Source: a virus
Virus record (IMG/VR): IMGVR_UViG_3300025874_000057
Coordinates: 1-30,062 of that record
Strand: one strand, 5' to 3'
DNA: 30,062 bases
Shown here: piece after piece, positions 24,050 through 30,006 of the stretch
Numbering within the stretch: the first letter of the stretch is position 1
How the letters are laid out: each line of letters opens with the position of its first letter
The notes under the pieces: generated by a model
Databases searched by the model: none
Told to the model about the DNA's origin: nothing
The model's input: only the letters and a program-made list of their open reading frames with translations
Position numbers and translations under genes: made by a program

Positions 24050-24195
24050 ATCAGTTAGAGGAATGTTCAATATGTGGATGCGAAGTAGATGATCAAACTC
24101 TACACGCTCACTTCTCAGATCTACCTGTAGCGTTTTGTATATGGTGTCAAAGCCATTTACAATTATATTGCAAGAGTTGTGAAAAAGCATACTAA
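24046..24195 (+). CDS. Small zinc-ribbon-like protein, 49 aa
   Basis: 49 codons with three Cys pairs: CSICGC near the start, CIWC in the middle, CKSC near the end. Such paired CxxC motifs usually bind zinc. It overlaps the methyltransferase end by 4 bases and its end falls just before the ATG of the HNH gene. It may be a small nucleic acid-binding or protein-binding adaptor. Confidence 0.62.
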   Translation: MNQLEECSICGCEVDDQTLHAHFSDLPVAFCIWCQSHLQLYCKSCEKAY

Positions 24196-24202
24196 GATCT
24201 AT

Positions 24203-24436
24203 ATGAAGCATTTCAACTATGTTCTGGATGATTTCATTCCTTGTGAGATCTGCGGAGGCAGAGCAGTTGATATTCATCATATAGAGAATAGAGGATCAGG
24301 AGGTGCTAAAGACAAGGACAGAATAGAGAACCTAATGGCTCTATGCAGAGCAGACCATATTAAGTATGGCGATGTTCCTGATAGAGTTCAATGGTTAAAG
24401 GATATACACGAACAAAGGATGAATGGAGGTAGATAG
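24203..24436 (+). CDS. HNH endonuclease-like small protein, 77 aa
   Basis: From ATG at 24203 the product is MKHFNYVLDDFIPCEICGGR followed by VDIHHIENRGSGGAKDKD, ENLMALCRADHIKYGD. The CxxC pair, the HH of the beta-alpha-metal motif and the later Cys/His give the HNH pattern. This compact form is common in Bacteroidota phages and may aid DNA packaging or recombination. The frame is open eight codons further upstream (GTG at 24179), but that start would run into the zinc-ribbon gene. Confidence 0.78.
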   Translation: MKHFNYVLDDFIPCEICGGRAVDIHHIENRGSGGAKDKDRIENLMALCRADHIKYGDVPDRVQWLKDIHEQRMNGGR

Positions 24437-24513
24437 ATATTGGGCGGGAACCTATGGAGTATCTATACTGCAAGGGGGGTTCAACTCCCCCCCATCCTAC
24501 AAAAAAGAAGAGT

Positions 24514-24639
24514 ATGAATAAGATGAATCAATTCCTACGCATTGCGAATGCGAGACTAAAGAAGGTGTACCCTAACAAGCAACAGAGAAAGGCTTGGGCA
24601 GCCAAGATGTATGTAAGATGGCTAAAGCGACAAGAGTAA
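24514..24639 (+). CDS. Small basic protein, 41 aa
   Basis: Product MNKMNQFLRIANARLKKVYP then QQRKAWAAKMYVRWLKRQE, strongly basic and helical, as in small DNA-binding or DNA-packing peptides. The frame is open from 24454, but the upstream 20 codons translate a T-arm-like hairpin (GGSTPPHP) and are unlikely to be coding, so the ATG at 24514 is chosen. Confidence 0.6.
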   Translation: MNKMNQFLRIANARLKKVYPNKQQRKAWAAKMYVRWLKRQE

Positions 24640-24640
24640 A

Positions 24641-24657
24641 TGTACCAAAGTGGTACA
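24641..24657. promoter_or_regulatory. Inverted repeat TGTACCA-AAG-TGGTACA
   Basis: A perfect 7-base dyad with a 3-base spacer directly after a stop codon and 38 bases before the next ATG. No T-run follows, so a transcription factor operator is likelier than a terminator. No matching second copy was seen. Confidence 0.45.
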
Positions 24658-24694
24658 CAAAGTGTAAAATAGAAACCTTTAAAACAAAAGAGAA

Positions 24695-24901
24695 ATGAAA
24701 ACAAAATTTGAAGTAACAGAATCCTTAAACGGATGGAACAGATTAGAAACAACATTTGTTGTTGAATCCTCACCTCGCTGGTGGCAGTTTTGGAAACCTA
24801 AAGTAATGCACCAAGAGTTTAATGGTTCAGTTTGGGTGAAGGGTGAAGTATCCCAAAGTTTTGCTCCAGTAGTAGAAACCTTTAACACCAAAGAGAAATG
24901 A
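24695..24901 (+). CDS. Hypothetical protein, 68 aa
   Basis: A Trp-rich small protein (ESSPRWWQFWKPK, then NGSVWVKGEVSQSFAPVVET) with a beta-rich tail and no recognised family. The ATG follows AAAACAAAAGAGAA, a variant of the leader shared by other small genes here. It sits 38 bases after the TGTACCA dyad. Confidence 0.6.
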   Translation: MKTKFEVTESLNGWNRLETTFVVESSPRWWQFWKPKVMHQEFNGSVWVKGEVSQSFAPVVETFNTKEK

Positions 24902-24935
24902 GTCGTTGCACTCCTCACCGCAAATAAATTTGCTT

Positions 24936-24998
24936 ATGAAAGACATCATAGCATTGTGTAACCGAGACAAAGAAGATAACGGAATAGAAAATGACTGA
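24936..24998 (+). CDS. Very short frame, 20 aa, coupled to next gene
   Basis: A 20-codon frame (MKDIIALCNRDKEDNGIEND) whose end overlaps the start of the 98-aa gene by 8 bases. It could be a coupling peptide rather than a functional protein. It covers most of an 89-base gap. Confidence 0.3.
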   Translation: MKDIIALCNRDKEDNGIEND

Positions 24999-25287
24999 GT
25001 TTGAATTATTTAAGCACGGAGTCAAATTGATGGCTTTGTATCAGGTAACTCTAGAGCAGATGGATCTGATGAAGGGAACACCTATCTACTCGCAGAGAGT
25101 AAAGCAGCAGATGAATAACCTAGAGAAATCTATTGAGATGATGATCAGAGAGCCTATGAGCAAGTTAGATCAGACAGATGAGATGATGATGAATGATATA
25201 CAGAATAAGGTTGATATGATTCTGGATTTATCTCTGGAGGAGATAGCACAATTAAGAGCAGTAATTAAAACAGAAAGAGATGCATAA
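24991..25287 (+). CDS. Hypothetical helical protein, 98 aa
   Basis: Nearly all-helical and Met-rich (LMALYQVTLEQMDLMKG, then QTDEMMMNDIQNKVDMI). No signal, no membrane segment, no recognised motif. It overlaps the next gene by 8 bases. Position in the early region suggests a regulatory or host-takeover role, but there is no direct support. Confidence 0.6.
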   Translation: MTEFELFKHGVKLMALYQVTLEQMDLMKGTPIYSQRVKQQMNNLEKSIEMMIREPMSKLDQTDEMMMNDIQNKVDMILDLSLEEIAQLRAVIKTERDA

Positions 25288-25453
25288 GTATTTTGATATT
25301 GAATTGTTCGGGTGGAACAGAGTGGAGACTAATTGGTGGAATGTAACTATCTTGAGAGTTGCTTCAGGGAATTGGAGTTGGCATTTATTTATGATTGAGG
25401 AGAATCTTGATGAGTGTTCTGTTCAATGGTTCACTTTTAGAATCAATAAATGA
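25280..25453 (+). CDS. Small Trp-rich protein, 57 aa
   Basis: 57 codons, overlapping both neighbours by 8 and 4 bases. The sequence is aromatic-rich (FDIELFGWNRVETNWWNVTI, then SGNWSWHLFMI) and probably a small beta domain. No family recognised. Its overlaps place it in the early transcript that leads to the terminase genes. Confidence 0.55.
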   Translation: MHKYFDIELFGWNRVETNWWNVTILRVASGNWSWHLFMIEENLDECSVQWFTFRINK

Positions 25454-25590
25454 ATCAAGCAGGATCTGATCTCACATTAGTGAACAAGAATAATTACTAT
25501 AAACTACTAGAGATTATGATCCAACTAGATAGAAGAGGCAAACTAGCTCCCCATGAGAGGGAGTTTTTGCGTAACTTAGTTGAGTATTAA
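25450..25590 (+). CDS. Small helical protein, 46 aa
   Basis: Starts in an ATGA overlap and ends 14 bases before the ParB-like gene. The product (NYYKLLEIMIQLDRRGKLAP, then HEREFLRNLVEY) is a short helical hairpin. Unknown function. The overlap with the previous gene supports translation. Confidence 0.55.
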   Translation: MNQAGSDLTLVNKNNYYKLLEIMIQLDRRGKLAPHEREFLRNLVEY

Positions 25591-25604
25591 AGGGTTCTAT
25601 AATT

Positions 25605-26102
25605 ATGGAAAGAGTAGATATTAAGCAGGTAAGGTCAAATCCTGATAATCCTAGATTCATTAAGGGTAATAAATTTGATAAGTTAGTAAAGAGCATTAAG
25701 GAGTTTCCTCAGATGTTAGATCTAAGACCTATAGTAGTGAATCAGGATATGATCGTACTAGGAGGGAATATGAGATTGAAGGCTTGTGAGGAAGCAGGAC
25801 TCAAGGAAGTACCTATAATCTTTGCAGATAACCTTACTCCAGAACAGGAGAAGGAATTCATCATTAAGGATAACTCCTCATTCGGTGAATGGGATTGGGA
25901 TCTATTGGCTAATGAATGGAACACTGATCAGTTAGCTGATTGGGGATTAGACATACCTAACTTTGATATAGAAGAACCTATTGATGAATCTCCAGAGAAA
26001 GAAGAGAAACTCCTAATCAATGTTAGGTGCGAAAATGAAGACTCTCAAGAGGCTCTATATCAGTACCTTATTAAAGCAGGATATGATGCTACTAAGAAAT
26101 AA
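25605..26102 (+). CDS. ParB-like nuclease-domain protein
   Basis: A 165-residue protein with the ParB/Srx core: an N-terminal VRSNPDNPRF segment, DLRPIVVNQDMIVLGGNMRL containing the GGNMR box, and KACEEAGLKEVPIIFAD. In phages this family often sits beside the terminase genes, as here, and may act on DNA ends or in regulation, with CTPase or nuclease activity in some members. A short linker and acidic tail (about 120-165) follow. The gene lies two bases before the small terminase. Confidence 0.82.
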   Translation: MERVDIKQVRSNPDNPRFIKGNKFDKLVKSIKEFPQMLDLRPIVVNQDMIVLGGNMRLKACEEAGLKEVPIIFADNLTPEQEKEFIIKDNSSFGEWDWDLLANEWNTDQLADWGLDIPNFDIEEPIDESPEKEEKLLINVRCENEDSQEALYQYLIKAGYDATKK

Positions 26103-26104
26103 GC

Positions 26105-26452
26105 ATGGACAGAACTGAACAACATAAAAAGGCAATGCTAGAAGCACTAGAGAAATCTCTGGGAGTAGTAACATCTGCCTGTAAGAGCGTAGGGATAGGA
26201 AGAACTACCCACTATCTATGGATGGATAATGATCCAGAATATAGGAGAGCGGTTCAGGATGTGGAGAATGTTGCTATAGACTTTGCGGAATCTCAATTAC
26301 ATCAACAGATCAAGGGAGGGAATCCGACCTCTACAATCTTCTATCTAAAGACTAAAGGTAAGAAGAGAGGATATGTTGAGAGACAGGAGATATCTCATGA
26401 GGGAATAAAGACATTCCAGATAGAGGAAGTGGATGAGCAAGATCCGAGTTAA
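26105..26452 (+). CDS. terS: Terminase small subunit
   Basis: A 115-residue protein with an N-terminal helix-turn-helix (SACKSVGIGRTTHYLWMDND) and a central helical oligomerisation region, placed directly before the large terminase and overlapping it by 20 bases. The small subunit recognises phage DNA and stimulates packaging. Length and position are typical. The packaging site it binds is not identifiable here. Confidence 0.85.
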   Translation: MDRTEQHKKAMLEALEKSLGVVTSACKSVGIGRTTHYLWMDNDPEYRRAVQDVENVAIDFAESQLHQQIKGGNPTSTIFYLKTKGKKRGYVERQEISHEGIKTFQIEEVDEQDPS

Positions 26453-27587
26453 TAAAGTATTTGGTCATTTAAAGAGATCAGATAAGAAGATAATTGTAGA
26501 GCAGGGTGGAACACGCTCAGGAAAGACATACAATATCCTCTTATGGATTATCTTTTATTATTGTGGGGAGAATGTAGGTAAGACTATTACAATCGCTAGA
26601 AAGACATTCCCTGCAGTGCGCTCCTCAGTCATGAGGGACTTCATAGATATCCTGAAGGGATCAGATCTATATAGAGAGGAGAATCATAACAAATCCAATT
26701 CTGAATACATACTCAACGGCAATCTTGTAGAGTTTATATCTATGGATCAGCCTCAGAAGATCAGAGGTAGGAAGAGAGATCTAGCATTCTTAAATGAGGC
26801 TAATGAACTGACCTTTGAGGACTGGCAACAAATCGTATTCCGTACCAACGGCAGAATCATCTTAGATTACAACCCTTCAGATACCTTCCATTGGATCTAT
26901 GATAGAGTAATACCAAGAGATGATGCAGACTTCTATCAAACCACATACAGAGACAATCCATTCCTAGATCAGACTATCATAGATGAGATAGAGAGATTAA
27001 AGGAAACAGATGAGCATTATTGGAGAGTCTATGGATTAGGGGAGAGAGGAACGAACAGAGCGCAGGTATTCCAATTCACGACTATACAACAGATTCCTTC
27101 TACTGCTAAGTTTCTATCTTATGGGCTTGATTTTGGATTCACGAATGATCCTAGTGCATTGGTGAGATGTTATCAGGAAGGGAATAACTTATACTTTGAG
27201 GAGATGATCTATTCTACGAATCTCACAAATCAGGATCTGGATAGAGAATTTAGGAAGCTAGAGATGGGGAGATATGATGAGATCTTCGGTGATTCAGCAG
27301 AACCTAAGAGTATAGAGGAACTACATAGAATGGGATGGAACATTAAGCCAACGGCTAAGGGATCGGATTCAGTCAATGCAGGTATAGATATGTTGAAGAG
27401 ATTTAAGATCCATATCATAGGCTCTAACTTGATGAAGGAGATGGAGAATTACAAATGGCTAGAGGATAAGAATGGTAACCTTCTGAATAAGCCTGAGGAT
27501 AAATACAATCACTTGATAGATGCTATCAGGTATGGAGTATATAACAAACTAAGCAAACCTAACTATGGGAGATACACAATCCGTTAG
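26433..27587 (+). CDS. terL: Terminase large subunit
   Basis: The 384-residue packaging motor. Walker A is EQGGTRSGKTYN (about 23-34), Walker B with the catalytic Glu is DLAFLNEANEL (about 116-126), and the nuclease domain shows SYGLDFGFTNDPSAL (first Asp, near 230), GDSAEPKSIEEL (second) and HLIDAIRYGVY (third, near 365), the acidic residues that cut concatemeric DNA. Complete length for a short-form TerL. The end overlaps the tail chaperone gene by 23 bases, an odd partner since the portal normally follows. Confidence 0.95.
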   Translation: MSKIRVNKVFGHLKRSDKKIIVEQGGTRSGKTYNILLWIIFYYCGENVGKTITIARKTFPAVRSSVMRDFIDILKGSDLYREENHNKSNSEYILNGNLVEFISMDQPQKIRGRKRDLAFLNEANELTFEDWQQIVFRTNGRIILDYNPSDTFHWIYDRVIPRDDADFYQTTYRDNPFLDQTIIDEIERLKETDEHYWRVYGLGERGTNRAQVFQFTTIQQIPSTAKFLSYGLDFGFTNDPSALVRCYQEGNNLYFEEMIYSTNLTNQDLDREFRKLEMGRYDEIFGDSAEPKSIEELHRMGWNIKPTAKGSDSVNAGIDMLKRFKIHIIGSNLMKEMENYKWLEDKNGNLLNKPEDKYNHLIDAIRYGVYNKLSKPNYGRYTIR

Positions 27588-28215
27588 CATAGAGATTCCA
27601 GAGAATCTATCAGATATTAAATTAAATGCATACAAGAAGTTTATCCTTATGGCTAATGAGGAGAATGGTGATGAGATAGCATTATATCAGTTCTGTGGAT
27701 TGACTCCTGATCAGCAGGAGGGAATGAAGAAGAAGGATCTGGATCTGATTAGAAATCAGATAGGTAATGTATTGGCTGAAAAGCCTAACCTAGTTAAAAC
27801 ATTTCAATTCAAGGGTAAGGAGTATGGATTTCATCCTAAGATAGAAGATATATCTATGGGGGAGTATATAGATCTAGATACCTATCTACAAGAGCCATAT
27901 AAGAACGCTGAGAGGATATTAGGAGTCTTATATAGACCTATCACTAAGAAGATGTTTGGGAGGCATAGCATTGAGAATTATGATCCAGAGGTACATAATG
28001 GGAATGGATTTCAGGATCTATCTGCTGACATCTTTCTAGGTTGTCTGCTTTTTTTTTATCGTATCGCCACCAACTTACAGATAACTTTCCTACAATCTTT
28101 GGAGAAGGAGGAGAAGAAGGATATGATGCCCAATCCAACTTTAGTAGAAAGTGGGGATGGTATGGAGCAGTACATCAGATTGCTAAAGGAGATCTCCTAC
28201 AATTTGAGAAAGTAA
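27565..28215 (+). CDS. Tail assembly chaperone G
   Basis: A 216-residue soluble protein. The N-terminal 150 residues are mixed alpha/beta (SIEIPENLSDIKLNAYKKF), and the C-terminus ends in VESGDGMEQYIRLLKE, a pattern I associate with chaperone G of Bacteroidota phages. These proteins coat the tape measure until tail tube assembly. A nine-T slippery run at 28049-28057 allows a -1 shift into a second frame (separate entry), as in lambda G/GT. Oddly, TerL precedes it directly and the tape measure lies far downstream on the circular map. Confidence 0.7.
   Translation: MGDTQSVSIEIPENLSDIKLNAYKKFILMANEENGDEIALYQFCGLTPDQQEGMKKKDLDLIRNQIGNVLAEKPNLVKTFQFKGKEYGFHPKIEDISMGEYIDLDTYLQEPYKNAERILGVLYRPITKKMFGRHSIENYDPEVHNGNGFQDLSADIFLGCLLFFYRIATNLQITFLQSLEKEEKKDMMPNPTLVESGDGMEQYIRLLKEISYNLRK
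28049..28057 (+). other. Probable -1 ribosomal frameshift site (T9)
   Basis: Nine Ts contain a perfect heptamer T-TTT-TTT (28050-28056) in the frame of chaperone G. A one-base backward slip joins it to the second frame, which is open from 28029 to 28307. A 9-base homopolymer is also prone to sequencing error, so real slippage needs confirmation. Confidence 0.6.
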
Positions 28216-28307
28216 CGGAGTTACCTCTAAGAACTGCACTCACTTATCTGGAGTATGAGATAGATAAGAATGAGGTTGAAAAGTCTATCATGAAAAAAAG
28301 TAATTAA
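28056..28307 (+). CDS. Tail assembly chaperone GT extension (second frame)
   Basis: Read in the -1 frame after the slip site, this 83-residue extension gives LSYRHQLTDNFPTIFGEGG, then NFSRKWGWYGAVHQIAKGD and TALTYLEYEIDKNEVEK. The KWGWY and YLEYEIDK phrases match the T part of chaperones I know from Bacteroidota phages, where the T domain recruits tail tube subunits. It has no good start codon of its own, as expected for a frameshift product. About 160 bases overlap the end of chaperone G in another register. Confidence 0.65.
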   Translation, partial: LSYRHQLTDNFPTIFGEGGEEGYDAQSNFSRKWGWYGAVHQIAKGDLLQFEKVTELPLRTALTYLEYEIDKNEVEKSIMKKSN

Positions 28308-28312
28308 AATTC

Positions 28313-28343
28313 TTTGTCAATTAAAATATCTTTCTTAGATTTG
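28313..28343 (+). promoter_or_regulatory. Bacteroidota-type promoter
   Basis: TTTG (28313-28316), 19 bases, then TAGATTTG (28336-28343), matching the TTG/TAnnTTTG consensus of Bacteroidota primary sigma promoters. It would start transcription about 7 bases later and drive the small gene at 28363, with ATG 20 bases after the -7 box. Confidence 0.6.
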
Positions 28344-28362
28344 AATAAATCAAAAGAGAGAT

Positions 28363-28572
28363 ATGAAACAGACAATCACATTCATCAACAAGGGAAACAA
28401 TACCTGCTCCAACTGCGGTAAGAAATTAAAATCTAATCAAACCATCTGGTTAGAATTGTCTACTACTGATGGATTAGTATATGATCCAGAGCAGTTCCCA
28501 CAAGACCATCAATCACAGGGTTTGTTTGAGTTCGGTTCAGATTGTGCAACGCAAGTAGTAAGTAGCATTTAA
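28363..28572 (+). CDS. Small zinc-ribbon-like protein, 69 aa
   Basis: A CxxC pair in NTCSNCGKK (about C15, C18) and a later Cys (SDCATQ) suggest metal binding. The rest is beta-rich and polar. It has its own promoter and the shared AAAAGAGAGAT leader, and is followed by a strong hairpin, so it forms a small independent expression unit within the late region. Function unknown. A regulator or host-takeover protein is possible. Confidence 0.65.
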   Translation: MKQTITFINKGNNTCSNCGKKLKSNQTIWLELSTTDGLVYDPEQFPQDHQSQGLFEFGSDCATQVVSSI

Positions 28573-28580
28573 TAATCAAG

Positions 28581-28598
28581 GGGAGGGGAAGCCCTCCC
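28581..28598 (+). other. Strong hairpin GGGAGGG-GAAG-CCCTCCC
   Basis: A perfect seven-pair GC stem with a GAAG tetraloop, between two small genes. No T-run follows (AATTAAAATC), so it is not a typical terminator. It may stabilise the upstream mRNA or mark a processing site. Confidence 0.55.
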
Positions 28599-28616
28599 AA
28601 TTAAAATCATAGAGAG

Positions 28617-28823
28617 ATGAATTTATACGAAAAGTTAAGCCCAGAGGCGATCAAGGTGATAGATCAGGAGATGATTAAATACCCATATTCAACTAAAGCC
28701 TTAATCACAGGATTGAAGGAGAACAGATACTGCTTAGATCTTACCTTGAATCAATGTCATAGAGTAGCAGCAGTATTCGGATTTGAATGCACATTGACTA
28801 ACATTATAAACTTCTTTGAGTAA
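28617..28823 (+). CDS. Small helical protein, 68 aa
   Basis: 68 codons with the shared TAGAGAG leader. The product (LSPEAIKVIDQEMIKYPYS, then LTLNQCHRVAAVFGFECTL) is helical with several Cys and no recognised family. It joins the next small gene by a one-base stop/start overlap, so the two are translated together. Confidence 0.6.
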   Translation: MNLYEKLSPEAIKVIDQEMIKYPYSTKALITGLKENRYCLDLTLNQCHRVAAVFGFECTLTNIINFFE

Positions 28824-28960
28824 TGGGATATCTAGATTGGGAATTAGAAAGCTATCAGTATTATCACGATAGCACTTGTAGTGTTTGTGGAGAATCACAA
28901 GATCCAGATTACTATGATTGCAGATGTGAGGAAGAAGAAGATGAGCATTTAGGTATCTAG
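28823..28960 (+). CDS. Small Cys-rich protein, 45 aa
   Basis: 45 codons, sharing its first base with the upstream stop. CSVCGESQ and DCRCEEEE carry four Cys in two pairs, likely a small zinc site, followed by an acidic end. Function unknown. Two terminators follow within 90 bases. Confidence 0.6.
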   Translation: MGYLDWELESYQYYHDSTCSVCGESQDPDYYDCRCEEEEDEHLGI

Positions 28961-28986
28961 TGGTGGTTCGCTAGATTGGTTTGGTT

Positions 28987-29018
28987 GAGGAGGTCTGTGG
29001 TGGATCTCCTCTTTTTTT
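28987..29018 (+). terminator. Intrinsic terminator (first of a tandem pair)
   Basis: A GAGGAG/CTCCTC stem (28987-28992 with 29006-29011) followed by seven Ts. Together with the next hairpin it closes the small-gene unit. Confidence 0.78.
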
Positions 29019-29020
29019 AT

Positions 29021-29046
29021 CCCTATTTTTACAGATAGGGTTTTTT
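29021..29046 (+). terminator. Intrinsic terminator (second of the pair)
   Basis: A CCCTAT/ATAGGG stem (29021-29026 with 29035-29040) followed by six Ts, ending only six bases before the ATG at 29053. The neck gene therefore needs read-through or a promoter inside this stretch. Confidence 0.7.
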
Positions 29047-29052
29047 AATTGT

Positions 29053-29508
29053 ATGAAGAAGGGATATTATCAAATTACGGAGGCACTAGAGAGTGCTGCA
29101 TCAGCAAATGATCAGATCAACCAAGTTACTTGGGGAGATATCTTTGATCTAGATTTCAGGAAGCAGGATATGTTTCCTATTGCTCATGTGATGACAGGAA
29201 CGGCAACTCTAGGAGAGAGAACCATTACTTATGAGTTTGATCTTCTGGTAATGGATATAGTAGATTATAGCAAAGAAGCGAAGGATCTATATGAGGGGAA
29301 TATGATGAAGCAGGATATCTATCATAGAACTCTAGCAGCGATATCTGAGATACTCGCTACCTTCAGAAGAGGTGATCAGTATGATGCTTATTTCAGATTG
29401 ATTAATGATCCTGTAGCAGAGCCTTTTGATGAGGATATGGAGTCTAATATATGTGGATGGAAAGCAACACTACAGATAGAGGCTATAAACCCTAACAACA
29501 TCTGCTAG
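29053..29508 (+). CDS. Putative tail completion/terminator protein, 151 aa
   Basis: From the ATG at 29053 the product begins MKKGYYQITEALESAASAND. It is an alpha/beta protein (VTWGDIFDLDFRKQDMFPIA, then LATFRRGDQYDAYFRLIND) of the size of head-tail joining or tail terminator proteins. It precedes the HK97 gp10-like gene by no gap at all. An upstream in-frame TTG at 28981 would lie inside the terminators and is rejected. Role inferred from length, composition and position. Confidence 0.6.
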   Translation: MKKGYYQITEALESAASANDQINQVTWGDIFDLDFRKQDMFPIAHVMTGTATLGERTITYEFDLLVMDIVDYSKEAKDLYEGNMMKQDIYHRTLAAISEILATFRRGDQYDAYFRLINDPVAEPFDEDMESNICGWKATLQIEAINPNNIC

Positions 29509-30006
29509 ATGAAGGGAGAGAATACACAGAGAGTATTAGATAAGTTTGGGAAGTATCTCGTTAAGGAGTCTAGAAAGAATCTTACGAGAAAGAAGAAGAA
29601 TGTAACTAATAGCCTTTATGAATCTCTGGACTTTGATGTGAAGTCTATGCCGAACTCTTTTGAGTTTGACTTCCTCATGAATGAATATGGGGAGTGGGTA
29701 GATAAGGGAAGGAAGGCAGGAAAGAATCCACCATTCACACCTCTTAGAAAATGGGTTCAGGATCGTAGGATTCAGTTCAGAAGTAATAAAGGGAAGTTTC
29801 AGACTTATGACCAAACGGCTTGGGCTATAGTCAAGAGCATTGGTAAGAAGGGAATACCTGCTTCTAACTTCTATTCTAGACCTTTTAAATTAGGATATGC
29901 TAAACTGCCTAATGAGATAGTAGAGGCTTATGCTCTGGATGTTGAGGATTTCCTAGAGTTTACAATAGATAAATTAAACGAACAATACAAAGATGGCGGT
30001 AATTAG
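29509..30006 (+). CDS. HK97 gp10-like neck/tail completion protein
   Basis: A 165-residue basic protein with the family signature: an N-terminal helix (KGENTQRVLDKFGKYLVKES), MNEYGEWVDKGRKAGKNPPF, and the end motif around KSIGKKGIPASNFYSRPF. These proteins join the head connector to the tail. The first gene copy in the window (1-230) is the same gene from a slightly different strain. Starts directly after the previous stop. Confidence 0.78.
   Translation: MKGENTQRVLDKFGKYLVKESRKNLTRKKKNVTNSLYESLDFDVKSMPNSFEFDFLMNEYGEWVDKGRKAGKNPPFTPLRKWVQDRRIQFRSNKGKFQTYDQTAWAIVKSIGKKGIPASNFYSRPFKLGYAKLPNEIVEAYALDVEDFLEFTIDKLNEQYKDGGN

Noticed and set aside
24430-24500. Functional tRNA gene
   Set aside because: Only the T-arm fits. 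Acceptor strand, D-arm and anticodon loop do not form, and no CCA follows the discriminator.
28981-29052. TTG start for the 29053 gene
   Set aside because: The extra 24 codons read through two intrinsic terminators and give an unlikely hydrophobic leader.
3444-29052. Repeated GGGTTTTATAATT-like string before genes (about 3445, 8310, 25591, 29038)
   Set aside because: One copy lies in a small coding frame, one is the 3' arm of a terminator, and the distances to the ATGs differ, so a shared promoter is not supported.
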